This document shows, piece after piece, positions 1-5,452 of a DNA stretch of 7,927 nt (within the stretch, counting starts at the first letter, position 1; every line of letters begins with the position of its first letter). Both the position numbers and the translations under genes were made by a program. The stretch is from an uncultured Bacillota bacterium (GTDB lineage: Bacteria > Bacillota_I > Bacilli_A > RFN20 > CAG-826), in contig CAMORJ010000065.1 of the NCBI GenBank assembly GCA_946623775.1, positions 1-7,927 on the forward strand, read 5' to 3'. Below the pieces are notes generated by a model. That model saw only the letters and a program-made list of their open reading frames with translations. It had not been told where the DNA came from and ran no database searches.

Positions 1-61
1 AAAAAATAGTTTCGATGAACAGCCGACTTTGGAAAATCTTTGAAAAAAGTTGAGTCCTTTT

Positions 62-97
62 TGCCTCCTCGACGCCAATTAAATAAGTGAGGAGGCA
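62..97 (+). promoter_or_regulatory. Hairpin hiding the first Shine-Dalgarno of the small peptide ORF
   Basis: TGCCTCCTC (62-70) is perfectly complementary to GAGGAGGCA (89-97), giving a 9-bp stem with an 18-nt AT-rich loop. The right arm contains the whole GAGGAGG ribosome binding site (89-95) that lies 7 nt before the ATG at 103. If transcription starts upstream of 62, this site would be closed in the mRNA, as is common in type I toxin messages. It is not a terminator, because no T-run follows on either strand. I could not find a convincing plus-strand promoter in bases 1-102. The rest of that stretch is A/T-rich with no gene visible. Confidence 0.55.
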
Positions 98-102
98 TCA
101 TC

Positions 103-252
103 ATGCTGACTCAAATTCGGGATGGTGCATCCCAAGGCCTCTTTTCCTGTTTCCGACCGTCGGGGAAGGAGGTCAGGTCAAAAATGCGAAGGGTTTTCGT
201 TATCGCGATCATCGTGGCGCTACTCTTGGTGCTTGCCGCACCCCTAGGGTAG
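103..252 (+). CDS. Small hydrophobic peptide, candidate type I toxin (49 aa, or 22 aa from an internal start)
   Basis: The ORF from ATG 103 to TAG 250-252 encodes 49 residues. The first 27 are polar (starting MLTQIRDGAS). The last 22, starting at the in-frame ATG at 184, are MRR followed by an unbroken run of V, I, A and L ending AAPLG, which is one short membrane span. Both starts have excellent ribosome binding sites: GAGGAGG 7 nt before 103 (inside a hairpin) and AAGGAGGT 10 nt before 184. The 22-aa form resembles the very short Ibs-type toxins of E. coli in size and character, although I recognise no sequence family. The surroundings support a toxin-antitoxin reading: an antisense promoter and terminator lie over its 3' end, and a partial duplicate follows. 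It could instead be a leader peptide or have no function. That the ORF is translated is likely from the two ribosome binding sites; the toxin role is inference. Confidence 0.5.
   Translation: MLTQIRDGASQGLFSCFRPSGKEVRSKMRRVFVIAIIVALLLVLAAPLG
166..186 (+). promoter_or_regulatory. Internal ribosome binding site and start for the 22-aa form
   Basis: AAGGAGGT (166-173) is close to a perfect anti-16S match and lies 10 nt before the ATG at 184, in frame with the upstream ATG at 103. The site could be partly closed by GACC (155-158) pairing with GGTC (171-174). Its strength suggests that the hydrophobic part is translated on its own. Confidence 0.5.
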
Positions 253-329
253 CGAAATGATGGTCCAATAACGGAAAGAGGCCCCCGAGGAAACCCGGGA
301 AGCCTCAGCTCCAAGCAAGCTGATTATGC
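211..329. repeat. Direct repeat, copy A (119 bp, identical to 451-569)
   Basis: These 119 bases recur without a mismatch exactly 240 bp downstream. The block covers the hydrophobic coding end of the small ORF, its stop codon, the antisense hairpin and the antisense -10 box. Weaker similarity continues on the 3' side to about 415, through the antisense -35 box and the plus-strand terminator. The period of about 240 bp suggests a tandem duplication of the whole unit. The perfect identity of this block, against visible drift on both sides, points to recent conversion or selection on the RNA. Confidence 0.95.
268..316 (-). ncRNA. Candidate antisense (antitoxin) RNA, copy A
   Basis: A minus-strand transcript is predicted from the promoter at 323-352, starting near 316. 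It would run into a hairpin: arms 302-306 with 278-282 (5 bp) and 296-299 with 284-287 (4 bp), 8-nt loop. The tail after the hairpin begins TTTCC and is only modestly T-rich. The RNA would be about 50 nt, similar in scale to short antitoxin RNAs of Gram-positive type I systems. It is fully complementary to the 3' part of any mRNA from the small ORF. The ends are estimates, and read-through could extend it across the coding region. Confidence 0.45.
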
Positions 330-352
330 ACCATGGGGGGCTTGGCGGTCAA
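323..352 (-). promoter_or_regulatory. Minus-strand promoter for the antisense RNA, copy A
   Basis: Read on the minus strand, TTGACC (352-347) is followed after 18 nt by CATAAT (328-323), each one mismatch from the sigma-A consensus. The same pair occurs in copy B with a 17-nt spacer, although the spacer sequence between the boxes differs. Conservation of the boxes amid drift is the main reason to believe it. Confidence 0.6.
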
Positions 353-378
353 CCCCCTATCCCTTATATGCGGCTAGG

Positions 379-415
379 GCGCCCATCGCTTCAGATAGCG
401 AGGATGGGCGCTTTT
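379..415 (+). terminator. Rho-independent terminator, copy A
   Basis: GCGCCCATC (379-387) pairs perfectly with GATGGGCGC (403-411). An inner GCT (388-390) can pair with AGC (397-399), and TTTT follows at 412-415. It would end an mRNA from the small ORF about 160 nt after its stop codon, so the mRNA would carry the full complement of the antisense RNA. The T-run is short. Confidence 0.6.
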
Positions 416-435
416 CCTGTGTCTATGGAAGATAA

Positions 436-492
436 AAAAGGGCTTTCGTTATCGTGGCGCTACTCTTGGTGCTTGCCGCACCCCTAGGGTAG
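436..492 (+). pseudogene. Decayed second copy of the hydrophobic peptide ORF
   Basis: The reading frame matching residues VALLLVLAAPLG and the TAG stop (490-492) is intact. Upstream it meets a TAA at 433-435 with no ATG and no Shine-Dalgarno between. Relative to copy A it lacks an in-frame 9-nt segment (GCGATCATC), the AAGGAGGT site and the ATG. The sequence before it (TTTTCCTGT at 412-420) matches copy A bases 142-150, so the lost part appears to be an internal deletion. The peptide is unlikely to be made from this copy. Confidence 0.6.
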
Positions 493-569
493 CGAAATGA
501 TGGTCCAATAACGGAAAGAGGCCCCCGAGGAAACCCGGGAAGCCTCAGCTCCAAGCAAGCTGATTATGC
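451..569. repeat. Direct repeat, copy B (119 bp, identical to 211-329)
   Basis: This is the second copy of the block described at 211-329. The identity stops at 569, one base past the -10 box of the antisense promoter. Beyond that, similarity is partial (shared TTGGCGGTCAA, then a related terminator hairpin). Confidence 0.95.
508..556 (-). ncRNA. Candidate antisense RNA, copy B
   Basis: The predicted transcript is base-for-base the same as copy A because it lies wholly inside the 119-bp repeat. Its own local target ORF is broken, so if made it would act in trans on the copy A message and raise antitoxin dosage. The ends are inferred from the promoter at 563-591 and the hairpin at 518-546. 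Confidence 0.42.
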
Positions 570-591
570 GCTACGTGGCTTTGGCGGTCAA
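563..591 (-). promoter_or_regulatory. Minus-strand promoter for the antisense RNA, copy B
   Basis: On the minus strand, TTGACC (591-586) and CATAAT (568-563) are separated by the ideal 17 nt. This version is slightly closer to optimal than copy A, which has an 18-nt spacer. Confidence 0.6.
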
Positions 592-617
592 GCCCCTTCC
601 CTAATCTGCGGCGGGAG

Positions 618-656
618 GCGCCCATCGCCCCATAAAGCGGGCGGGGTGCTTCTCTT
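618..656 (+). terminator. Terminator-like hairpin, copy B
   Basis: GCGCCC (618-623) pairs with GGGTGC (644-649) using one G-U pair. CGCCC (626-630) pairs with GGGCG (639-643), and a TTCTCTTCT tail follows from 650. The sequence differs from the copy A terminator, but the stem is kept by alternative pairs. It also insulates the nfn promoter from upstream transcription. Confidence 0.5.
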
Positions 657-704
657 CTCGGCCATAACGAAACCGCGAAATCATTCCAATTGTCGTCAAG
701 ATTT

Positions 705-733
705 TTGACAAATACTCTATTGGGCTTTATATT
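705..733 (+). promoter_or_regulatory. Promoter of the nfnAB operon
   Basis: A perfect -35 box TTGACA (705-710), a 17-nt spacer and a -10 box TATATT (728-733) with one mismatch match a housekeeping sigma factor. Transcription should start near 740, leaving a leader of about 48 nt before the nfnA ATG. Confidence 0.75.
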
Positions 734-747
734 GAGGGGCATGCATC

Positions 748-766
748 GGAGAAATTCTATTTCTCC
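748..766 (+). promoter_or_regulatory. Inverted repeat in the nfnA leader
   Basis: GGAGAAAT (748-755) and ATTTCTCC (759-766) are perfect complements around a 3-nt TCT loop, beginning within about 10 nt of the predicted transcription start. It could be a 5' mRNA-stabilising hairpin or, as DNA, a repressor operator overlapping the start region. No T-run follows, so it is not an attenuator terminator. It does not include the GAGGG ribosome binding site at 774-778. Confidence 0.45.
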
Positions 767-787
767 ATTCCGTGAGGGAAAGCATTT

Positions 788-1663
788 ATGTATTTGATCC
801 ACGCTAGAAAAGACCTCAATCCATCGATGACCGAGATGGATATCGTCGCCCCTTTGGTGGCCAAGAAAGCAAAGCCTGGCCAATTTATCATCTTGAGAGT
901 CGATGAGGAGGGCGAAAGGATCCCCCTCACCATCGCGGGCGCCGATTTAGAAAAAGGCACCGTCAAAATCATATTCCAAGTCGTCGGTGCCACCACGGAA
1001 AAACTCAACCATCTCCATGCGGGCGATTCCGTCCAGGACTTCGTCGGCCCTTTGGGGAAGCCGACTGAGATCGAAGGCAAAAAGAAAGTCTGCATCATCG
1101 GCGGAGGCGCAGGATGCGCCATCGCGATGCCCGTCGCGGAAGCATTCCATAAGAATGGGGCGGAAGTGACCTCCATCGTCGGCTTCCGCAACAAGGATTT
1201 GGTCATCCTAGAAGAGGAATTCAGGTCATTCTCCGACCGTTTCATCATGATGACCGATGATGGCTCTTATGGAAAGCAAGGCAATGTCACCATGCCCTTA
1301 AAGGAGATTCTGGAAAGCGGCGAACGCTTCGATGAGATCGTCGCCATCGGACCTCTTGTCATGATGAGATTCGTCGTCTTGGCCGCCAAGCCATTCAACG
1401 TTCCGGTCACCGTCAGCATGAATCCCATCATGATCGACGGCACCGGCATGTGCGGCTGCTGCCGTCTGACTTTGATAAAAGAAGAGGGACGTGTAATGAA
1501 ATTCGCATGCGTCGATGGCCCCGACTTCAATGGATACGAAGTCGATTTCGACGAAGCGATGTCAAGATCGCGCCAATATTATGAGTTTGAGAGGAAAGCG
1601 CATGAGCACACATGCAACCTCTTTAAGAAAGCGGGGAGTGATTATGGCGAATATGAGCCCTAA
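788..1663 (+). CDS. nfnA: NADH-dependent reduced ferredoxin:NADP+ oxidoreductase, small subunit (NfnA)
   Basis: This 291-aa flavoprotein is the NAD(H)-handling subunit of the cytosolic Nfn complex, a relative of PyrK and FNR. Residues 1-95 form the FAD-binding barrel, with the RIPLT flavin motif at 44-48 and FVGPLG at 85-90. Residues 99-200 form the NAD-binding fold (IIGGGAG at 103-109). The C-terminal DGTGMCGCCR stretch (217-226) and C241 build the [2Fe-2S] site. C222, C225 and C241 with a nearby Asp fit the three-Cys, one-Asp ligation known for this family. C224 is an extra cysteine inside the motif. The start follows a GAGGG ribosome binding site 9 nt away, and the N-terminus (MYLIHARKDL) matches family expectation. 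The length is normal. The 3' end overlaps nfnB by 20 nt, which implies translational coupling. A PyrK-like role with dihydroorotate dehydrogenase is unlikely because nfnB is adjacent. Confidence 0.93.
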   Translation: MYLIHARKDLNPSMTEMDIVAPLVAKKAKPGQFIILRVDEEGERIPLTIAGADLEKGTVKIIFQVVGATTEKLNHLHAGDSVQDFVGPLGKPTEIEGKKKVCIIGGGAGCAIAMPVAEAFHKNGAEVTSIVGFRNKDLVILEEEFRSFSDRFIMMTDDGSYGKQGNVTMPLKEILESGERFDEIVAIGPLVMMRFVVLAAKPFNVPVTVSMNPIMIDGTGMCGCCRLTLIKEEGRVMKFACVDGPDFNGYEVDFDEAMSRSRQYYEFERKAHEHTCNLFKKAGSDYGEYEP

Positions 1664-3098
1664 GAAGCATGAGATGCCGGTGCAAGATCCTGTTGTCCGC
1701 GCATCGAATTTCCAAGAAGTCGCTTTAGGCTATTCTGAGCAGACCGCGTTAGAAGAGGCGACCAGATGTTTGAATTGCCCCACCAAGCCCTGCGTTTCCA
1801 AATGCCCGGTCCACATCGATATCCCATCTTTCATCGCGAAAGTCAGGGAAGGGGACTTCGAAGGCGCCTATGGCATCATCTCGAAATCAAGCTCCCTCCC
1901 AGCCGTCTGCGGCCGCGTCTGCCCTCAGGAAAACCAATGCGAAGGCGAATGCGTCCGCGGCAAGGGCAAAGTGCCTCTCCGCGATGAAAGCGGAAACGTC
2001 GCCAAAGGGGAGGACGGCAAACCCGTTATGGTGGATTCAGAAGCGGTTGGAATCGGCAGGCTGGAACGCTTCGTCGCCGATTACCATAATGCCCATAATC
2101 CCGAAAACGCATGCACGCCCCCTTCAAATGGCCATAAGGCAGCCGTCATTGGCTCTGGCCCAAGCGGGCTCGCCTGCGCCAGCGATTTAGCCAAAGCCGG
2201 CTTCAAAGTCACCATCTTCGAAGCCCTCCACACCCCAGGGGGAGTCCTGGTATATGGCATCCCCGAATTCCGTTTGCCGAAGGCAATCGTCAAAAAGGAG
2301 ATCGACGGCCTCATCGCCATGGGCGTCGATATCCAAACCAACGTCGTCATCGGACGCACCCTGACGATCGATGAATTGTTCGAAGACGGATATGAGGCAA
2401 TCTTCATCGGCTCGGGCGCTGGATTGCCGAAATTCATGAACATCCCCGGCGAAGGATTGAAAGGCGTGTTGTCCGCCAATGAATTCCTGACCCGCATCAA
2501 TTTGATGAAAGCCTTCCGCGAAGGTGCGGATACCCCTGTCCAAAAAGGGCATCGCGTCATCGTGGTCGGAGGCGGCAACGTCGCCATGGATGCCGCTAGA
2601 AGCGCTAAGCGCTTGGGCGGAGACGTCACCATCGTCTATCGCCGCACCCAAGCCGAATTGCCCGCCAGGAAAGAAGAAGTGGAGCATGCCATGGAAGAAG
2701 GCATCAGGTTCTGCTTCTTGACCAACCCCACCGAAATCCTAGGAGACGACAAAGGCAACTGCGTCGGCATCCGCTGCATCCGCATGGAACTCGGCGAGCC
2801 CGATGCCTCGGGAAGAAGGCGCCCCGTCGAAGTGAAAGGCAGCGAATACGATATCGAAGCCGACCAAGTCATCATGGCGCTGGGCACTAGCCCCAACCCC
2901 CTTATCAAATCCACGACCGAAGGGCTCGAAACCCAGCGCTGGGGTGGCATCATCATCAATGAGGAAACGGGCGAAACTTCCCGTCAGCACGTCTATGCCG
3001 GCGGAGACGCCGTGACGGGAGCCGCCACCGTCATCTTGGCGATGGGGGCAGGCAAAAAAGCTGCTGCCGCCATCATCGAATCGTTTCAAGGAAAGTAA
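1644..3098 (+). CDS. nfnB: NADPH-dependent glutamate synthase-like subunit of the Nfn complex (NfnB)
   Basis: This 484-aa subunit carries the bifurcating FAD and two iron-sulfur clusters. With NfnA it couples NADH and reduced ferredoxin to the reduction of two NADP+. Cysteines C42, C45, C50, C54 (CLNCPTKPCVSKC) and C89, C93, C99, C103 form the N-terminal ferredoxin-like domain. VIGSGPSG (168-175) is the FAD dinucleotide fold. VVGGGNVAMDAAR (307-319) with R333-R334 is the NADPH site, and AGGDAVTGAATVILAMGAG (452-470) closes the flavin site. The ATG at 1644 was chosen because a GGGAG site sits 5 nt before it; ATG 1653 is the alternative. The open frame extends upstream to 1515 only inside nfnA. 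About 20 residues between C103 and the GIGRLERF segment (roughly 107-135) seem extra compared with the homologues I remember. Alone it resembles GltD, but the partner gene and the absence of a nearby gltA favour NfnB. Confidence 0.92.
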   Translation: MANMSPKKHEMPVQDPVVRASNFQEVALGYSEQTALEEATRCLNCPTKPCVSKCPVHIDIPSFIAKVREGDFEGAYGIISKSSSLPAVCGRVCPQENQCEGECVRGKGKVPLRDESGNVAKGEDGKPVMVDSEAVGIGRLERFVADYHNAHNPENACTPPSNGHKAAVIGSGPSGLACASDLAKAGFKVTIFEALHTPGGVLVYGIPEFRLPKAIVKKEIDGLIAMGVDIQTNVVIGRTLTIDELFEDGYEAIFIGSGAGLPKFMNIPGEGLKGVLSANEFLTRINLMKAFREGADTPVQKGHRVIVVGGGNVAMDAARSAKRLGGDVTIVYRRTQAELPARKEEVEHAMEEGIRFCFLTNPTEILGDDKGNCVGIRCIRMELGEPDASGRRRPVEVKGSEYDIEADQVIMALGTSPNPLIKSTTEGLETQRWGGIIINEETGETSRQHVYAGGDAVTGAATVILAMGAGKKAAAAIIESFQGK

Positions 3099-3123
3099 TC
3101 GTTTTGAGCGAATGCGAAAAACG

Positions 3124-3168
3124 AATTCCGCGCGCCACGAATAAGCGGTGCGCGGAATTTTCTTTTTT
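3124..3168 (+). terminator. Rho-independent terminator of nfnAB
   Basis: AATTCCGCGC (3124-3133) pairs perfectly with GCGCGGAATT (3150-3159). G3134, C3135 and C3136 extend the stem against 3147-3149 with one G-U pair. TTCTTTTTT follows. It starts 26 nt after the nfnB stop. An A-rich stretch before the left arm makes it possibly active in both directions. Confidence 0.9.
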
Positions 3169-3188
3169 CGTCTCGCCGTTTGTTTTCC

Positions 3189-3217
3189 TTGCATATGCGC
3201 GGATTCGTGAAGATAAT
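3189..3217 (+). promoter_or_regulatory. Candidate pepO promoter
   Basis: TTGCAT (3189-3194), a 17-nt spacer and GATAAT (3212-3217) lie just after the nfn terminator and about 30 nt before the pepO start. The -10 is good and the -35 is only half consensus. Its position between a strong terminator and the next gene supports a separate transcription unit. Confidence 0.5.
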
Positions 3218-3247
3218 CCTATTGATTTGAAAGGACTGACCACGAAT

Positions 3248-5146
3248 ATGGACAAACCAAGAATCCAAGACGATCTCTATTATCACGTCAACCAAGAATG
3301 GCTTGAGCAAGCCGTCATCCCCGAAGACAAACCGACCACCGGAGGCTTTGCAGACCTTGCGGTCGAGGTTGAGAAGAACCTCATCGGCGACCTGAACGAA
3401 ATGGTCGCTTCCGGGAATATCCCCAACGACCACCTTCGCTATGCCTGCCGCTTCTATGAGGCGGTCAAAGACGTCAAGGCCCGCAACAAAGCCGGCATCC
3501 GCCCTGCGTTGAAGAAGCATAACAAAATCCTTAAGCTCGCCAACATGAACGCCTTCAACCGCAACCTGAAGGAACTTGTTTTAAGCAACTATGTGCTTCC
3601 TTTCTCAATCGACGTCGATTGCGACATGAAGGACACCAACAAGCACTGCGTCATGCTGACTGGGCCTAGCACCATCCTCCCCGACACGACCTATTACCAG
3701 CAGGGAAAAGAGCAGACCCATGACATGATGATCGGCCTTTGGTCCCAAATGGCCGCCGGCATCTTGGCCAAAACCCGCTTGTCCGCTGAAGAGCAGGCGT
3801 CGTTCATCCAAGACGCCATCAAATTCGACGCCATCGTCGCGAAGTTAGTCAAATCCAGCGAGGAGTGGGCGGATTATCCCGCAATGTATAACCCGATGAC
3901 CACCCGTCGCGTCGCTTCTCTTTTGAAGCCAATCAAATTCCGCAGGCTCCTTCAGCAGCTTTTCGGGCAGGCCCCTGAGCGCATCATCGTCGCCGATCCG
4001 CGCTTCCTCAAAGGCTTCTCGGTTTTGTTCAACGAAGAGAACTTTGAGCTCTACAAGCACTGGGCATTCGTGAAAGGCCTCATCTCTTCCTGCTCGCTTC
4101 TTTCCGAGCAGCTCCGCGACCTAGGCGGCTCGTTCAGCCGCGCTTTGTCGGGAATCGCGGCGATGCCGAATCCCGAAAAGCACGCCTACCAGACGGTTTC
4201 TAGAATCTACTCCGAGCCCCTTGGCATCTTCTATGGCCGCAAATACTTCGGCGAAGAGGCGAAAGCCGATGTGGTGGCGATGGTCAAAGACATCATCGCG
4301 ACTTACAAAGTGCGCGTTCAGAATAATGACTTCCTCTCCCCCGAAACCAAAGAGAAGGCCATCCTGAAGCTCTCGACCATCGACATCAAGATGGGCTATC
4401 CCGATAAGCCGCGCCCCATCTACGACAAATTCGTCTTCGAAGAAGGCCTATCCGCGTACGAAATCATGCAGAAACTCCTCCGCATCGACGCCGAGGACAG
4501 GTTCTCCAAGCTCTATGAGCCCTTCGACCGCACGCAGTGGGGCATGCCCGGCCACATGGTCAACGCCTGTTATAATCCTTTTAATAATGATATCTGCTTC
4601 CCCGCGGCCATCCTTCAGGCGCCTTTCTATTCCATCAAGCAGACCAAATCCCAGAACCTCGGCGGCATCGGCGCGGTCATCGGGCATGAGATCTCCCATG
4701 CCTTCGACAACAACGGCGCCCAATTCGACGAGATGGGCAACCTGAAGAACTGGTGGACCAAAGAGGACTTCAAGAAGTTCGGCCAAAAGACCAAGGCCAT
4801 GATCAAGGAATTCGATGGCTATGAGCTCCCTTGGGGCAAAGTCAACGGCACCTTGGTCGTCTCCGAGAACATCGCCGATAACGGAGGCATGGCGGTTACC
4901 CTCGAGATCATGAGAAACCTCAAAGGCGCGAACTTCGAGGAGTATTTCACCAACTGGGCGAAGGTGTGGTGCATGAAAGCCAAGCCGGAATACCTGTCCT
5001 TGCTGCTTTCGGTCGACGTCCACGCCCCGGCGTATCTGCGCGCCAACATGCAGCCCCGCAATTTCGACGAATGGTATAGCACCTTCGGCGTCACCAAGAA
5101 GGATAAGATGTACCTCGCGCCGAATCGCCGCGTCGGCATTTGGTGA
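3248..5146 (+). CDS. pepO: Oligoendopeptidase PepO, zinc metallopeptidase family M13
   Basis: This 632-aa enzyme hydrolyses oligopeptides internally, probably in the cytosol because no signal peptide or membrane span is seen. The zinc site is HEISH (H480, E481, H484) plus E540 in ENIAD, with D544 completing the ExxxD motif. The substrate-binding motif usually NA[FY]Y reads NACY at 439-442. The block FPAAILQAPFY before the zinc helix and the terminal IW are typical. The N-terminus (QDDLYYHVNQEWLE) resembles lactococcal PepO closely, which fixes the start at ATG 3248. AAAGGA (3230-3235) is a somewhat distant ribosome binding site, 12 nt away. The open frame reaches back to 3104, but that part reads through the nfn terminator and is not coding. 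Length is standard for bacterial PepO. It stands alone, with no oligopeptide transporter genes in view, and probably supplies amino acids from imported peptides. Confidence 0.93.
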   Translation: MDKPRIQDDLYYHVNQEWLEQAVIPEDKPTTGGFADLAVEVEKNLIGDLNEMVASGNIPNDHLRYACRFYEAVKDVKARNKAGIRPALKKHNKILKLANMNAFNRNLKELVLSNYVLPFSIDVDCDMKDTNKHCVMLTGPSTILPDTTYYQQGKEQTHDMMIGLWSQMAAGILAKTRLSAEEQASFIQDAIKFDAIVAKLVKSSEEWADYPAMYNPMTTRRVASLLKPIKFRRLLQQLFGQAPERIIVADPRFLKGFSVLFNEENFELYKHWAFVKGLISSCSLLSEQLRDLGGSFSRALSGIAAMPNPEKHAYQTVSRIYSEPLGIFYGRKYFGEEAKADVVAMVKDIIATYKVRVQNNDFLSPETKEKAILKLSTIDIKMGYPDKPRPIYDKFVFEEGLSAYEIMQKLLRIDAEDRFSKLYEPFDRTQWGMPGHMVNACYNPFNNDICFPAAILQAPFYSIKQTKSQNLGGIGAVIGHEISHAFDNNGAQFDEMGNLKNWWTKEDFKKFGQKTKAMIKEFDGYELPWGKVNGTLVVSENIADNGGMAVTLEIMRNLKGANFEEYFTNWAKVWCMKAKPEYLSLLLSVDVHAPAYLRANMQPRNFDEWYSTFGVTKKDKMYLAPNRRVGIW

Positions 5147-5153
5147 GCTGGTC

Positions 5154-5193
5154 AAAAACCGTTTACGGCCCTGTCGTCAAAGGCGGGGTTTTT
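5154..5193 (+). terminator. Probable terminator of pepO
   Basis: AAAAACC (5154-5160) pairs with GGTTTTT (5187-5193), and GCC (5168-5170) can pair with GGC (5182-5184) within it. The right arm ends in five T residues, and the element begins 8 nt after the stop codon. The stem is interrupted by internal loops, so it is weaker than the nfn terminator. Confidence 0.5.
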
Positions 5194-5452
5194 ATGTCCG
5201 CTCCTGCCCCAAAAAAGCGATTTCGTCCTGCTTATCCATAAACTCTTTTTTAGCAATCCATTCTATGGATGCTGGATGGCATCTACTAAAAACGCTTTTA
5301 TTCTTTTTGCGTTCTATTGAACGACAGGGTTTCTCAAACGCAAGAAATCTTATGCTTATCGCAACAATGTCATACCTTCCCAAGCGCGTTTATTTTTGAA
5401 TTAGTATAAACAAACATATCCGCGGCTTTTAACGCGGAAGAAAGGAATAGCT
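5194..5452 (+). other. AT-richer intergenic region upstream of the GH3 gene
   Basis: No gene is seen here. Two overlapping inverted repeats occur: ATCCAT/ATGGAT (5256-5261 and 5265-5270, 3-nt loop) and GATGC/GCATC (5268-5272 and 5279-5283, 6-nt loop). They share bases 5268-5270 and cannot form together. AACGC (5291-5295) and GCGTT (5309-5313) flank a T-rich loop. TATAAA at 5405-5410 could be a -10 box, but no good -35 lies 17 nt upstream. CCGCG (5420-5424) and CGCGG (5433-5437) make a small leader hairpin just before the AAAGGA ribosome binding site (5441-5446), 6 nt from the GH3 ATG. The spacing suggests a regulated sugar-responsive promoter, but I recognise no specific operator. Confidence 0.4.

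Noticed and set aside
1..60. End of an upstream gene at the left edge
   Set aside because: Short open stretches reach the edge in two plus frames but show no recognisable protein end and no terminator after them.
111..314. 67-codon minus-strand open frame across the small-ORF region
   Set aside because: It begins inside the predicted antisense RNA and shows no Shine-Dalgarno. The antisense unit looks like RNA rather than coding.
421..483. MEDKKG-type 20-residue ORF in copy B starting at ATG 425
   Set aside because: It reads the repeat in a different frame from copy A, has no ribosome binding site and gives an unremarkable peptide.
1515..1643. 43-codon N-terminal extension of nfnB
   Set aside because: It lies inside nfnA in another frame, and a GGGAG ribosome binding site directly precedes the ATG at 1644.
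3104..3247. 48-codon N-terminal extension of pepO
   Set aside because: It runs through the strong nfnB terminator and the candidate pepO promoter. The PepO family begins at the MDKPRIQDD segment.
4448..5155. 235-codon minus-strand open frame opposite pepO
   Set aside because: The plus strand carries the PepO zinc motifs throughout this stretch. The antisense frame has no ribosome binding site or recognisable domain.
5192..5383. 63-codon minus-strand open frame in the intergenic region
   Set aside because: It begins at TTG without a clear ribosome binding site, has no recognisable motif and overlaps the pepO terminator region.
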